Below, one piece after another: positions 1-7,107 of a stretch of 34,746 nucleotides of DNA (position 1 is its first letter; each line of letters opens with the position of its first letter). The stretch spans positions 1 through 34,746 of the forward strand of contig JAJDJS010000027.1 of the NCBI GenBank assembly GCA_030267325.1. Direction: 5' to 3'. A program made the position numbers and the translations under genes. A model generated the notes under the pieces. The model made no database searches. It was not told the origin of the DNA and saw only the letters and a list, made by a program, of their open reading frames with translations. This DNA comes from Desulfosarcina sp. OttesenSCG-928-A07 (GTDB lineage Bacteria > Desulfobacterota > Desulfobacteria > Desulfobacterales > Desulfosarcinaceae).

Positions 1-45
1 TTGAATAAGGCCACGGGATTTTGAAATCCGTTGCCGCCTGTCGGC

Positions 46-1257
46 TCAGCCGCGTTTGAACCAGTTTTCGCTTTGCTGGGCCATGGCCAGATCGCCTTCA
101 ACTTTCAGCGTTCCGGCGATAAAGGCCTCAATGGCGGATAGTTTTCCCGTCATCAGCAGGAGAAAATCGCTTCCCTTTATCGTAAAGACGCAGGTCGGGC
201 GATCATGCCTGCCTTCGGACACAATACAGGCATTGTCCTGAATGGTGCAGTGCCATACGCCCACGTCTGTGATGATATACTGAAAAACTGCCTGGATGCC
301 GTGGGCCGCACTGGGAATAAACGCATCTGAAAGGGCGTTAAAAACCCCTTTTACCGACCCTGAAACATCATCCGTCCGGCTGGGGTCAGATGATGTTTGA
401 AAACTCGGGTCCTGGGGAGCCGGTCCATAGTCAAATTCACCATGATCAATAATAATATCATTTGTTTGTACATTCACTGTCCGCCACAGGGCTTTTCCGG
501 GTTCTGCCTGCCAGATGTGGGTCTGAATGGGAATGCCCGGATACAGGGGGGCGGAAAAACGGCACCGCAGGCGTCTTGCCTGGTCTGGCTGTCCGGGAAT
601 GAGGGCGGCGATCAGCGCTCTGCAGGAAAACCCGCAGGTGCACAGGCCATGCATGATGGGCCGGTCAAATCCCACGCGCACGGCAAAGCCGGGGTCCGCA
701 TGGAGCTGGAAAATATCACCGGACAAGCGGTAAAGAAGGGGCTGGTCAGGGGAGGGGAGGGCATCTTTGACGATGTTTGGCGCGTGGTTTGGGATTCTGG
801 CAGCCTTTCGCTCAGGCGGTTTTCCGCCGAACCCGCCGTCAAACCGGCTGAACAGGGTTGCCGTACTGGTAAAAAGAAGCGTCCCGTTGCTGTGGGTGGT
901 ATTACTCTGGATGATGATCAGAGCACCTTTATTTTTTCCCATATCCTGATAATCAACAATGGTGCCCGTGGTGGTCAGGGTTCCTTCTGAAGGAATGGGG
1001 GCGTGAAAGATCACCTCCTGCTCGCCGTGAAGAACGCCTGACAGCGTGGCGCCGGATGCCAGCGTGGCATGGGAGAAAAAATCAAAAATCATGGCCAGGG
1101 CAAAACTGGGAATGACTTTCAGGTCTTTTTCATAACAATAATCCAGCTCAGAAAATCCGGCACCCACGCCAAGGGCGTAGAGCACCACGTCTTTCCAGGT
1201 GTAATCTTTGGTCAGCGGGCCGATCGAGGTGCCAATGGCATCCATGAGAAGGGGCAT
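46..1257 (-). CDS. MaoC-like enoyl-CoA hydratase 2 fused to SCP-2 lipid-binding domain
   Basis: Probably hydrates trans-2-enoyl-CoA to (R)-3-hydroxyacyl-CoA in the cytoplasm, like the hydratase 2 part of eukaryotic multifunctional enzyme 2, with a C-terminal sterol-carrier-protein-2 domain that may bind acyl chains. Residues 1-130 form an N-terminal hot-dog domain (MDAIG, then LDYCYEKDL). A second hot-dog domain follows with the hydratase-2 signature YRLSGDIFQLHADP near residue 175 and GFDRPIMHGLCT after it; the Asp and His of SGD and LHAD fit the family catalytic pair, although the usual NPLH is FQLH here. Residues about 295-403 look like SCP-2 (GVFNALSDAF, then a Gly-rich FTIKGSDF stretch). 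I chose the ATG at 1257 because CAGGAGA lies about 7 nt upstream; an in-frame codon 66 nt further out has no such site. It stands alone and is divergent from the next gene. Hydratase-SCP2 fusions are uncommon in bacteria. Confidence 0.82.
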   Translation of the reverse strand: MPLLMDAIGTSIGPLTKDYTWKDVVLYALGVGAGFSELDYCYEKDLKVIPSFALAMIFDFFSHATLASGATLSGVLHGEQEVIFHAPIPSEGTLTTTGTIVDYQDMGKNKGALIIIQSNTTHSNGTLLFTSTATLFSRFDGGFGGKPPERKAARIPNHAPNIVKDALPSPDQPLLYRLSGDIFQLHADPGFAVRVGFDRPIMHGLCTCGFSCRALIAALIPGQPDQARRLRCRFSAPLYPGIPIQTHIWQAEPGKALWRTVNVQTNDIIIDHGEFDYGPAPQDPSFQTSSDPSRTDDVSGSVKGVFNALSDAFIPSAAHGIQAVFQYIITDVGVWHCTIQDNACIVSEGRHDRPTCVFTIKGSDFLLLMTGKLSAIEAFIAGTLKVEGDLAMAQQSENWFKRG

Positions 1258-1462
1258 GAACGTCTCCTGTACGCAGTGTGGAAGTGGGGATGATGAAGAT
1301 ACGGAAAATGACCTGGGACCCAAAAAATATCGCTATCCATGCGCTCGATCATTAGGCGAGGCATCTTCTGATGTCAATCTTTAAAGCCCGGCCCGAGGTC
1401 ATCACCGAAAACCCCAGGACAACCGATTTTTTTAAATTCCTCAAAAATCATCTGAACCGGGA

Positions 1463-1495
1463 TTTGCATTTTTCCCGACGGGCATATAATGCAAA
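1463..1495 (+). promoter_or_regulatory. Sigma-70-like promoter with flanking inverted repeat
   Basis: A perfect TATAAT lies at 1485-1490, with TTGCAT at 1464-1469 about 15 nt upstream (slightly short spacing). It is followed by a good ribosome site (AAGGAG) and the ATG at 1523. TTTGCAT at 1463-1469 and ATGCAAA at 1489-1495 form a perfect 7-bp inverted repeat whose arms cover the -35 and -10 boxes, as a repressor operator would. The promoter call is from the sequence; the operator is an inference. Confidence 0.55.
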
Positions 1496-1522
1496 CGTTC
1501 AACCGGAAAAAAGGAGAAAGGG

Positions 1523-1858
1523 ATGCTCGACAAATTTAATGTTCCCAGTGAACTGGCTGGATCTTTGAAACGCATTATCCGGCGGATACCCGTGGAGCTG
1601 AAAAAAGATGAAGAACTGATCCGGACCATTATCGCCTATCTGGAACTCGGGGGAGAACGGTTGGCGGGTCAGGCAGTGGAAGCGGCCAAGCAGACCCTTG
1701 AGCTGGAAGAAGCCCAGCAAAAGAAAAAAGCCCGTGAAGAGGCTCTGATTCGCGCGGCAGAGGCAAAGCTTGCCACAGATGGCGACGATGATGGAGATGA
1801 AGAAGAAGGGGATGGGGATGACGACCTGATGGATGACGACGACATCAAGGTGTTTTGA
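1523..1858 (+). CDS. Hypothetical small protein with acidic C-terminal tail
   Basis: Not recognised as a named family. The 111-residue product has no signal peptide or membrane segment. Residues 1-60 are predicted helical and basic (LAGSLKRIIRRIPVELKK), residues about 60-88 form a charged Ala/Glu/Lys-rich helix, and the last 25 residues are almost all Asp, Glu and Gly, ending DDDDIKVF. The tip resembles the acidic, Phe-ended C-terminal tail of single-stranded DNA-binding protein (DDDIPF), but no OB fold is evident. The start is well supported by AAGGAG about 8 nt upstream and a TATAAT promoter. The stop lies about 26 bp before the rhomboid gene, so the two are probably co-transcribed. Function unknown. 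Confidence 0.75.
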   Translation: MLDKFNVPSELAGSLKRIIRRIPVELKKDEELIRTIIAYLELGGERLAGQAVEAAKQTLELEEAQQKKKAREEALIRAAEAKLATDGDDDGDEEEGDGDDDLMDDDDIKVF

Positions 1859-1884
1859 TATCACCTCCATTTTGATGGGTGGCA

Positions 1885-2760
1885 ATGGTATGTCTGTTTG
1901 AAAACCTGAATCAGGAAGAGGCTGACATCCTTTATCTGGTTCTCCGCTCCCAGGGTATTTTTTGCCGGATCAAACGGAAAGACAACTGGTTCTGTATAGA
2001 AGGGCCGGAAATTCACAGAGAAGCCGCCCGGGATGCAGTTGATGCGTACCTGGCGGAAAATTCGATGCCATCTGATGAGGACGCGGCGGATACGTCTTTT
2101 TCGGCAGATTCCTTCAATCTTTCCGGCATCTGGGTCTCCCTGATGCTCTTGGCGGTGTATGTCGCTGTTTCCCGAAGCGGTGATCCGGGTTCCTATTCAG
2201 CGGTTTTTGGCGCCGCGTCCGGGCTGATTCTTTCCGGAGAAGGGTATCGATGCGTCACCGCCATGCTGCTCCATGCGGACGCTGCCCACCTCATGGGCAA
2301 CATGGCGGGATTGGTGGTTTTTGGGGGCGCGGTCAGCGGGATGACCGGAACCGGTGCGGGCTGGTTGTTGATTCTGGGGTGCGGAATTCTGGGAAACTGG
2401 GTCAATGCCATGGTGCACCCGCCGGAGCATCTGTCTATTGGCGCTTCCACCGCTGTATTCGGAGCCCTGGGTCTGCTGGCGGCCATCCGGTCCATGGCGG
2501 CGATCCGGACCGGAAAAGGATGGCGGCAGGTGGGGGTTTATCTGGGTGCGGGCGCAGCCCTTTTGGGACTGATGGGAACCAGCGCCCGAAGCGATATCGG
2601 CGCCCATCTTTTTGGATGTCTTGTGGGGTTTGGGACCGGAATCGGGTATGCTTGGCTTGTCCGTCATCCGCTTGGGCATCGAACTCAGATATTTTCCGGC
2701 GGACTGGCGGTTCTGGTGCTTGTGATTTCCTGGATGACCGGCGCGGATTCTTCCGGATAA
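1885..2760 (+). CDS. Rhomboid family intramembrane serine protease
   Basis: Cleaves transmembrane substrates within the inner membrane. Counting from the ATG at 1885, the first 75 or so residues are a soluble cytosolic domain (LFENLNQEEADILYLVLRSQ), then come about six hydrophobic segments. The family motifs are present: H-x-x-x-H-x-x-x-N in LLHADAAHLMGNM on TM2; GASTAVFGALG on TM4 carrying the nucleophile Ser (about residue 188); and GAHLFGCLVGFGTG on TM6 carrying the catalytic His (about 241). Start choice is uncertain: a GTG at 1879 is also in frame, and neither has a strong ribosome site, so translation may depend on the upstream 111-residue gene, which ends at 1858. It converges with the methionine aminopeptidase gene, separated by 12 bp. 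The substrate cannot be told from sequence. Confidence 0.88.
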   Translation: MVCLFENLNQEEADILYLVLRSQGIFCRIKRKDNWFCIEGPEIHREAARDAVDAYLAENSMPSDEDAADTSFSADSFNLSGIWVSLMLLAVYVAVSRSGDPGSYSAVFGAASGLILSGEGYRCVTAMLLHADAAHLMGNMAGLVVFGGAVSGMTGTGAGWLLILGCGILGNWVNAMVHPPEHLSIGASTAVFGALGLLAAIRSMAAIRTGKGWRQVGVYLGAGAALLGLMGTSARSDIGAHLFGCLVGFGTGIGYAWLVRHPLGHRTQIFSGGLAVLVLVISWMTGADSSG

Positions 2761-2772
2761 CGCAAAATGGCC

Positions 2773-3654
2773 TTACAGTGGGTAGGGCGTCAGGCTTTCC
2801 ACACCGGATTCTGTCACCAGCAAGGTCTGCTCAAACTGGGCAGACAAAGAGCCATCCAAAGTAACAGCTGTCCACCCATCATCCAGAATGCGAAGGTCTT
2901 TTCCTCCCAGATTGATCATGGGCTCAATGGTAAATGTCATTCCCGAAATCAGCCGGATGCCGGTTCCCGGAAGGCCGTAATGGGGCACCTGGGGACTTTC
3001 ATGAAAATCAAGGCCAACGCCGTGGCCCACAAAATCCCGGACCACGGAACATCCATGGGATTCAGCATGGGATTGAATCGCATGGCCGACATCACCGATG
3101 GTATTTCCCGGCTTTACCACGCCCACGGCCCGCTTCAGACACTCCCTGGTGACCGTTACCAGTTTTTCGGCTTCGGGGTCCGGCGTGCCGATGAAAAAGG
3201 TTTTGTTGGCATCCGCATAATACCCATCCAGAATGGAGGTCACATCCACATTGACAATATCACCGTCTTTCAGGGTCCGCTCACTGGGTATGCCGTGACA
3301 GATGACCTCATTGATACTGATGCACACACTTTTTGGAAATCCCCGGTAGTTCAGCGGAGCGGGCTGTGCGCCATTTTGGAGGGTAAAATCATGGACCAGG
3401 GTATCGAGTGAATCAGTTGTGATACCGGCCTTGAGGTGCGATTCCACCAGGTCCAGTGTCTGGACCACCAGTTTTCCCGCCTTTCGGATTCCTTCAATCT
3501 GTTCGGGCGTCTTCAGCAGAATACCATGGCGTTTGGCATAGTTCAGATCGCTTGACCGATTCGGTGCGGATGAAGAAGGTTTTCCCAGACAGCAGTGTTT
3601 GTATTTTTTTCCGCTGCCGCATGGGCAAGGATCGTTTCGACTGATTTTTCCCAT
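2773..3654 (-). CDS. map: Type I methionine aminopeptidase with N-terminal SEC-C zinc motif
   Basis: Removes the initiator Met from nascent proteins in the cytoplasm. Residues 1-25 are a SEC-C zinc-binding motif ([13 protein letters not shown]; Cys 10, 12, 21 and 22), an extension found in some bacterial MetAPs and thought to help ribosome or SecA-type contacts. The catalytic pita-bread domain follows, with metal ligands recognisable in [19 protein letters not shown] (two Asp), [18 protein letters not shown] (His and neighbours), MTFTIEPM (Glu) and a later Glu in QFEQTLLV. The length (293 residues) fits the SEC-C class. Start: ATG preceded by the promoter noted at 3705-3734. It is divergent from the IHF alpha gene and stands alone. 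Confidence 0.95.
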   Translation of the reverse strand: MGKISRNDPCPCGSGKKYKHCCLGKPSSSAPNRSSDLNYAKRHGILLKTPEQIEGIRKAGKLVVQTLDLVESHLKAGITTDSLDTLVHDFTLQNGAQPAPLNYRGFPKSVCISINEVICHGIPSERTLKDGDIVNVDVTSILDGYYADANKTFFIGTPDPEAEKLVTVTRECLKRAVGVVKPGNTIGDVGHAIQSHAESHGCSVVRDFVGHGVGLDFHESPQVPHYGLPGTGIRLISGMTFTIEPMINLGGKDLRILDDGWTAVTLDGSLSAQFEQTLLVTESGVESLTPYPL

Positions 3655-3704
3655 GGTCGTCTCATCTTTCTGATCAAAAGTTCAGGGTGTGAAGTCAAGG
3701 AGTT

Positions 3705-3734
3705 AATATATCTGAAAGGGTCTTACACTGTCAA
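3705..3734 (-). promoter_or_regulatory. Sigma-70-like promoter for map
   Basis: On the minus strand, TTGACA (3729-3734) and TATATT (3705-3710) are separated by 18 nt, about 50 bp upstream of the map start codon. This is one of the best consensus matches in the window. Confidence 0.65.
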
Positions 3735-3767
3735 CGCGGATAAACACTGGATAATTAATAGAATCTC

Positions 3768-3796
3768 TTGACAAACACGCCAAGTCCTGACATCAA
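3768..3796 (+). promoter_or_regulatory. Possible promoter for ihfA (weak -10)
   Basis: TTGACA at 3768-3773 is followed after 17 nt by CATCAA (3791-3796), a poor -10; other A/T-rich hexamers lie a little downstream. It is divergent from the map promoter. Only the -35 box is convincing. Confidence 0.35.
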
Positions 3797-3933
3797 GTTA
3801 TTCACAAAATCTCACATTATCATTTACAATTTAAATGGTTAGCCACACCGCAAAAAACTTGTCTGCCGCTGGCCGGAAGGGAGGCTATATGAGTCCGCCA
3901 GAAATGGGAGCTCCTGAAGGGGGAAAAGGTAAA

Positions 3934-4212
3934 ATGAGCCTGACAAAGGTGCAGATTGTTGAAAACATACAGGAACAGACCGGGTTGACAAAGCTCAAGG
4001 CCACGGAAACCGTTGAAACATTGTTGGAGATTATCAAGGCGTCCTTGGCAGATGGCGAAAATGTACTGGTCAGCGGGTTCGGAAAATTCTGTGTAAAGGA
4101 AAAAAAGCAGCGCAAGGGCAGGAATCCGGCAACCGGTGATGAGATGATGCTGGATGAGCGCCGCGTGGTGACATTCAAGTGTTCCGGAAAATTGCGTGAC
4201 CGAATCAACTGA
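3934..4212 (+). CDS. ihfA: Integration host factor alpha subunit (HU/IHF family)
   Basis: Small DNA-bending protein that acts as a heterodimer with IHF beta in nucleoid architecture, recombination and sigma-54 promoter activation. The 92-residue product begins MSLTKVQIVENI, matching the usual family N-terminus, and carries the beta-arm signature GRNPATGDEMML after GFGKFCVKEKK, with the conserved Pro at the intercalating tip. The C-terminus KCSGKLRDRIN is typical of the alpha subunit. Start choice: the ATG at 3934 agrees with family alignment and has AAGG about 5 nt upstream. An in-frame ATG at 3889 has a better ribosome site (GGGAGG) and would add 15 residues that look non-conserved. Monocistronic or followed by the small membrane protein gene about 65 bp later. 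Confidence 0.92.
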   Translation: MSLTKVQIVENIQEQTGLTKLKATETVETLLEIIKASLADGENVLVSGFGKFCVKEKKQRKGRNPATGDEMMLDERRVVTFKCSGKLRDRIN

Positions 4213-4277
4213 TCCATTGCAATGCCATGGATGCGGATTCACACGGTGATCAGCTGTGAGCGGAGGGGTGTGATGAG

Positions 4278-4673
4278 ATGAAAGGTCTTATTGTCCGATG
4301 GTTTTTCCTCACTGTTTCCATTCTTTCAGCATCCTACCTGGTGGGGGGAATTCATGTGGCCAGTTTTTGGTCTGCCATCCTGGCTGCTGCGGTTCTCGGC
4401 TTTTTAAATGCGTTTTTCAGGCCTGTCCTGCTGATCCTCACGCTCCCGCTGAATCTTTTGACACTCGGACTTTTTACCTTTGTGATTAATGCCCTGTTGC
4501 TGATGATGGTATCCGGCGTCATTGGCGGCGTTTCGGTCGACGGATTTGGTTCGGCCCTTTTGGGTTCCCTGATCATCAGTGTTGTCAGTTGGCTGCTCAC
4601 CTCTTTTATCGGCGGACGAGGAACCGTTCAGTACATTGACCTCTCCCACAAGGGCGGAAATCGCTGGGAATAG
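4278..4673 (+). CDS. Phage holin family IV-like small membrane protein (PF04020 type)
   Basis: An inner-membrane protein of 131 residues with four hydrophobic segments (roughly 5-22, 28-50, 55-80 and 90-112). It fits the bacterial 'phage holin superfamily IV' family (DUF360/PF04020) by its layout and by the motif ATYLVGG-like SASYLVGGIHV, followed by FLNAFFRPVLLILTLPLN and LGLFTFVINALLL. Despite the name, members are chromosomal housekeeping-type proteins with no shown holin function. It ends in a short basic, polar tail. It lies between ihfA and lpxK on the same strand, without a phage context. No function can be assigned with confidence. Confidence 0.85.
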   Translation: MKGLIVRWFFLTVSILSASYLVGGIHVASFWSAILAAAVLGFLNAFFRPVLLILTLPLNLLTLGLFTFVINALLLMMVSGVIGGVSVDGFGSALLGSLIISVVSWLLTSFIGGRGTVQYIDLSHKGGNRWE

Positions 4674-4786
4674 GGATAACAAAACTTCTCCGGTTTAATT
4701 CCGATGCACCCAAAAACTGTTTTGTACCATTGTCTCCTAACCGGCAGCAGCGTGCATTTTTTTTGCAGGGCAGGGGAGCCTGCCCC

Positions 4787-5917
4787 ATGAACCCCACGCA
4801 ACATCTCCGCCACCAGATTGAAACCATCATTCGAAGCGCTCCGCTCCAAAAAACGCCTTTTTTTTCCCTTGAAACCCTGTTGGGTCTTTTGGCACCCACC
4901 TATGGCGGCGCAGTGGCAGCGCGCGCATTCCTCTATCAAAAGGGAATGTGTTCGTCCAAAAAACTGCCCTGTTTTGTGATTTCCATCGGCAACCTGGCTG
5001 TGGGCGGAACCGGGAAAACGCCCATGACCCTTTTGATTTCCCGATGGGTCCGGAATTTGGGATACAAAACAGTGGTGATCAGCCGGGGCTACCGGGGCCG
5101 GCTGGAGGCTTCGGGCGGTGTGGTCAGTGATGGACAGTGTGTGCTGAAAACCCCTTCCGATGCGGGTGATGAACCGTTTTTGATGGCCCAGCAACTTGCG
5201 GGCATTCCGGTGGTGGTGGGAAAAGACCGTTATCAAGCAGGACTTCTGGCCATCCGGCAGTTTTCACCGGATGTGATCGTGCTGGATGACGGATTTCAGC
5301 ACTTGGGACTTCATCGGGATCTTGATCTGGTGCTGATGGATGCCCGCCATCCGGTTGGCAATGGAAATCTTATGCCACGCGGGCCTTTGCGTGAGCCCGT
5401 GTCTGCCCTGAAACGCGCCCATGGCATCATTCTGACCCGGTGCCGAGCAGATTTTCCTGAGGATGATCGCCTTTTTTGTGGAAAACCCCTTTTTAAAACA
5501 AGTCATCACCAGGTGATCCGGAGGGTTCCCAGCAAAGCCGGTGAGCGGATTTCCTCCCATACCCGGCCCCTGTCCATTTTAAAGGGAAAAAAGGTGATCG
5601 CTTTTTCCGGGCTGGCGGATAATGACCAGTTTTTCAACTCCCTGGCTGTTTTGGGCTGCAAGGTGGCCAGCACCTTTTCTTTTCCGGATCATCATTCGTA
5701 CCCATTGCCGGATATGGACCGGATCATGGCCGAATCCCGAAGACACCAGGTGGATCATGTGGTCACAACAGCAAAGGATGCGGTGAAAATCGACTTTCCC
5801 CATACTTTTCCGGTTGATCTGGTTTCCGTTGATGTGGAAATCAAGCTGTATGAAGAAAACCGGTTCCGGACATTTCTCCAGGATCGGCTGCCCGTTTTGC
5901 ACAAAAAAATAACTTGA
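4787..5917 (+). CDS. lpxK: Tetraacyldisaccharide 4'-kinase
   Basis: Phosphorylates the 4' position of tetraacyldisaccharide 1-phosphate to give lipid IVA in the lipid A pathway, at the cytoplasmic face of the inner membrane. The 376-residue product has an N-terminal membrane-associated helix region (SLETLLGLLAPTYGG). The P-loop is GNLAVGGTGKTP (residues 68-79), and then come SRGYRGR and DVIVLDDGFQHLGLHRDLD, all LpxK hallmarks including the catalytic Asp and the DGFQH motif. I prefer the ATG at 4787 (GGGGAG about 8 nt upstream); an in-frame codon at 4730 would add 19 unconserved residues. It shows that the organism makes a lipid-A outer membrane. The other lpx or kdt genes are not in this window. 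Confidence 0.95.
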   Translation: MNPTQHLRHQIETIIRSAPLQKTPFFSLETLLGLLAPTYGGAVAARAFLYQKGMCSSKKLPCFVISIGNLAVGGTGKTPMTLLISRWVRNLGYKTVVISRGYRGRLEASGGVVSDGQCVLKTPSDAGDEPFLMAQQLAGIPVVVGKDRYQAGLLAIRQFSPDVIVLDDGFQHLGLHRDLDLVLMDARHPVGNGNLMPRGPLREPVSALKRAHGIILTRCRADFPEDDRLFCGKPLFKTSHHQVIRRVPSKAGERISSHTRPLSILKGKKVIAFSGLADNDQFFNSLAVLGCKVASTFSFPDHHSYPLPDMDRIMAESRRHQVDHVVTTAKDAVKIDFPHTFPVDLVSVDVEIKLYEENRFRTFLQDRLPVLHKKIT

Positions 5918-5993
5918 CGATGTTCATCTGTTTTTTGATGCAAGGGTTTTTGGGATCATTTTAAGCCTATCTGTCGAGCAGGATTCCCCCATC

Positions 5994-7091
5994 GTGATCA
6001 TTAAACACCTTTTTGTGGATAACAGTGTCCGGAGTTTTCCGGAAACGGTTCACTTTCTCAAAAAATTTCCACTTTCACCGGAATATGTGGATCATCCCGC
6101 ATCTCTTTACCATTGGATAAATGGCGCAGATGATCCGGTCAGTCTCGGAAAATCCGTGCTGTATCTCACAAAAAACCGCGGTGGCTTTCTTAAGGCCTGT
6201 CCGGGAACCCGTGAGTATATCTGCTGTGATTATCAGATTCTTCATGTGGCATCGTTCTGCACCATGGATTGCAGTTATTGTATTCTGCAAAGCTACTTTC
6301 ATCCGCCCATGCTTCAGTTTTTTGTGAATCGGGAAGATCTGGATGAAGAACTTTCTGCTCTATTCAAAACAAAAGCCATCACCCGTGTGGGAACCGGCGA
6401 GTTCACCGACAGCCTGATCTGGGAAAACTGGACGGATTTGACTGAATTTCTGGTTGATCGGTTTTCCTGCCAGAACCGGGCAGTGCTTGAACTCAAAACC
6501 AAAACCGTGGCCATTTCCAGGCTGAAATCCCTTGCTCACAACCGAAAAACCATTCTTTCCTGGTCCCTCAACACGCCGCGCGTCATCCGTACCCAGGAGC
6601 GGGGCACTTCTTCCCTGGATGCACGCCTGTCCGCAGCGGCCACTTGTCAGCAATGGGGATACCCCCTTGCGTTTCATTTTGATCCCATGGTGATTTACAA
6701 AAATTGTGAAGTTGAATACGGTGATGTGGTAAAGCAGATTTTTCAGCGGATCGCACCGGAAAGCATCGCCTGGATCAGTATCGGCGCGTTTCGGTTCATG
6801 CCGGCATTAAAGCCGATCATTTCCCATCGGTTTCCCGAATCCAAATTGCCTTACGGTGAATTTGTAACCGGCCTGGACAATAAAATGCGGTATTTCAAGC
6901 CGCTCCGGATCGGCCTTTATCGTCAAATGGCATCCTGGATCAAAGATATTGCCCCTGAGGTAACGGTTTACTTCTGCATGGAAGATGACGAGGTGTGGGA
7001 AAAAGCGCTGGGGATAAGGATGTTGGAACCTCATGGGCTGGGATCGCTTCTGGATCAAAGTGCATCAAGGGTTTGCGGGGTGAGGGCATGA
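5994..7091 (+). CDS. Spore photoproduct lyase-like radical SAM protein (COG1533)
   Basis: A 365-residue radical SAM protein whose N-terminal half has the spore-photoproduct-lyase pattern: LKACPGTREYICCDYQIL followed by the cluster motif CTMDCSYCILQS (Cys 89, 93 and 96, C-x3-C-x2-C). This cluster would cleave S-adenosylmethionine. Later segments GTGEFTDSLIW, LELKTKTV and LSWSLNTPRVI also fit the SplB family. The start codon is GTG at 5994, with a weak AGGA upstream. It lies 76 bp after lpxK and converges with the nucleotidyltransferase gene, 16 bp from its end. In non-sporulating Gram-negatives the substrate of these homologues is unknown; DNA photoproduct repair is possible but inferred. A general radical SAM role is equally possible. 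Confidence 0.82.
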   Translation: MIIKHLFVDNSVRSFPETVHFLKKFPLSPEYVDHPASLYHWINGADDPVSLGKSVLYLTKNRGGFLKACPGTREYICCDYQILHVASFCTMDCSYCILQSYFHPPMLQFFVNREDLDEELSALFKTKAITRVGTGEFTDSLIWENWTDLTEFLVDRFSCQNRAVLELKTKTVAISRLKSLAHNRKTILSWSLNTPRVIRTQERGTSSLDARLSAAATCQQWGYPLAFHFDPMVIYKNCEVEYGDVVKQIFQRIAPESIAWISIGAFRFMPALKPIISHRFPESKLPYGEFVTGLDNKMRYFKPLRIGLYRQMASWIKDIAPEVTVYFCMEDDEVWEKALGIRMLEPHGLGSLLDQSASRVCGVRA

Positions 7092-7107
7092 TCAGTGTCA
7101 AACAGAA

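Noticed and set aside
1..45. Possible gene end at the left edge
   Set aside because: Only 45 bases and no frame that can be supported.
397..990. 197-codon plus-strand frame opposite the hydratase gene
   Set aside because: Shadow of the hydratase/SCP-2 gene, no ribosome site and biased composition.
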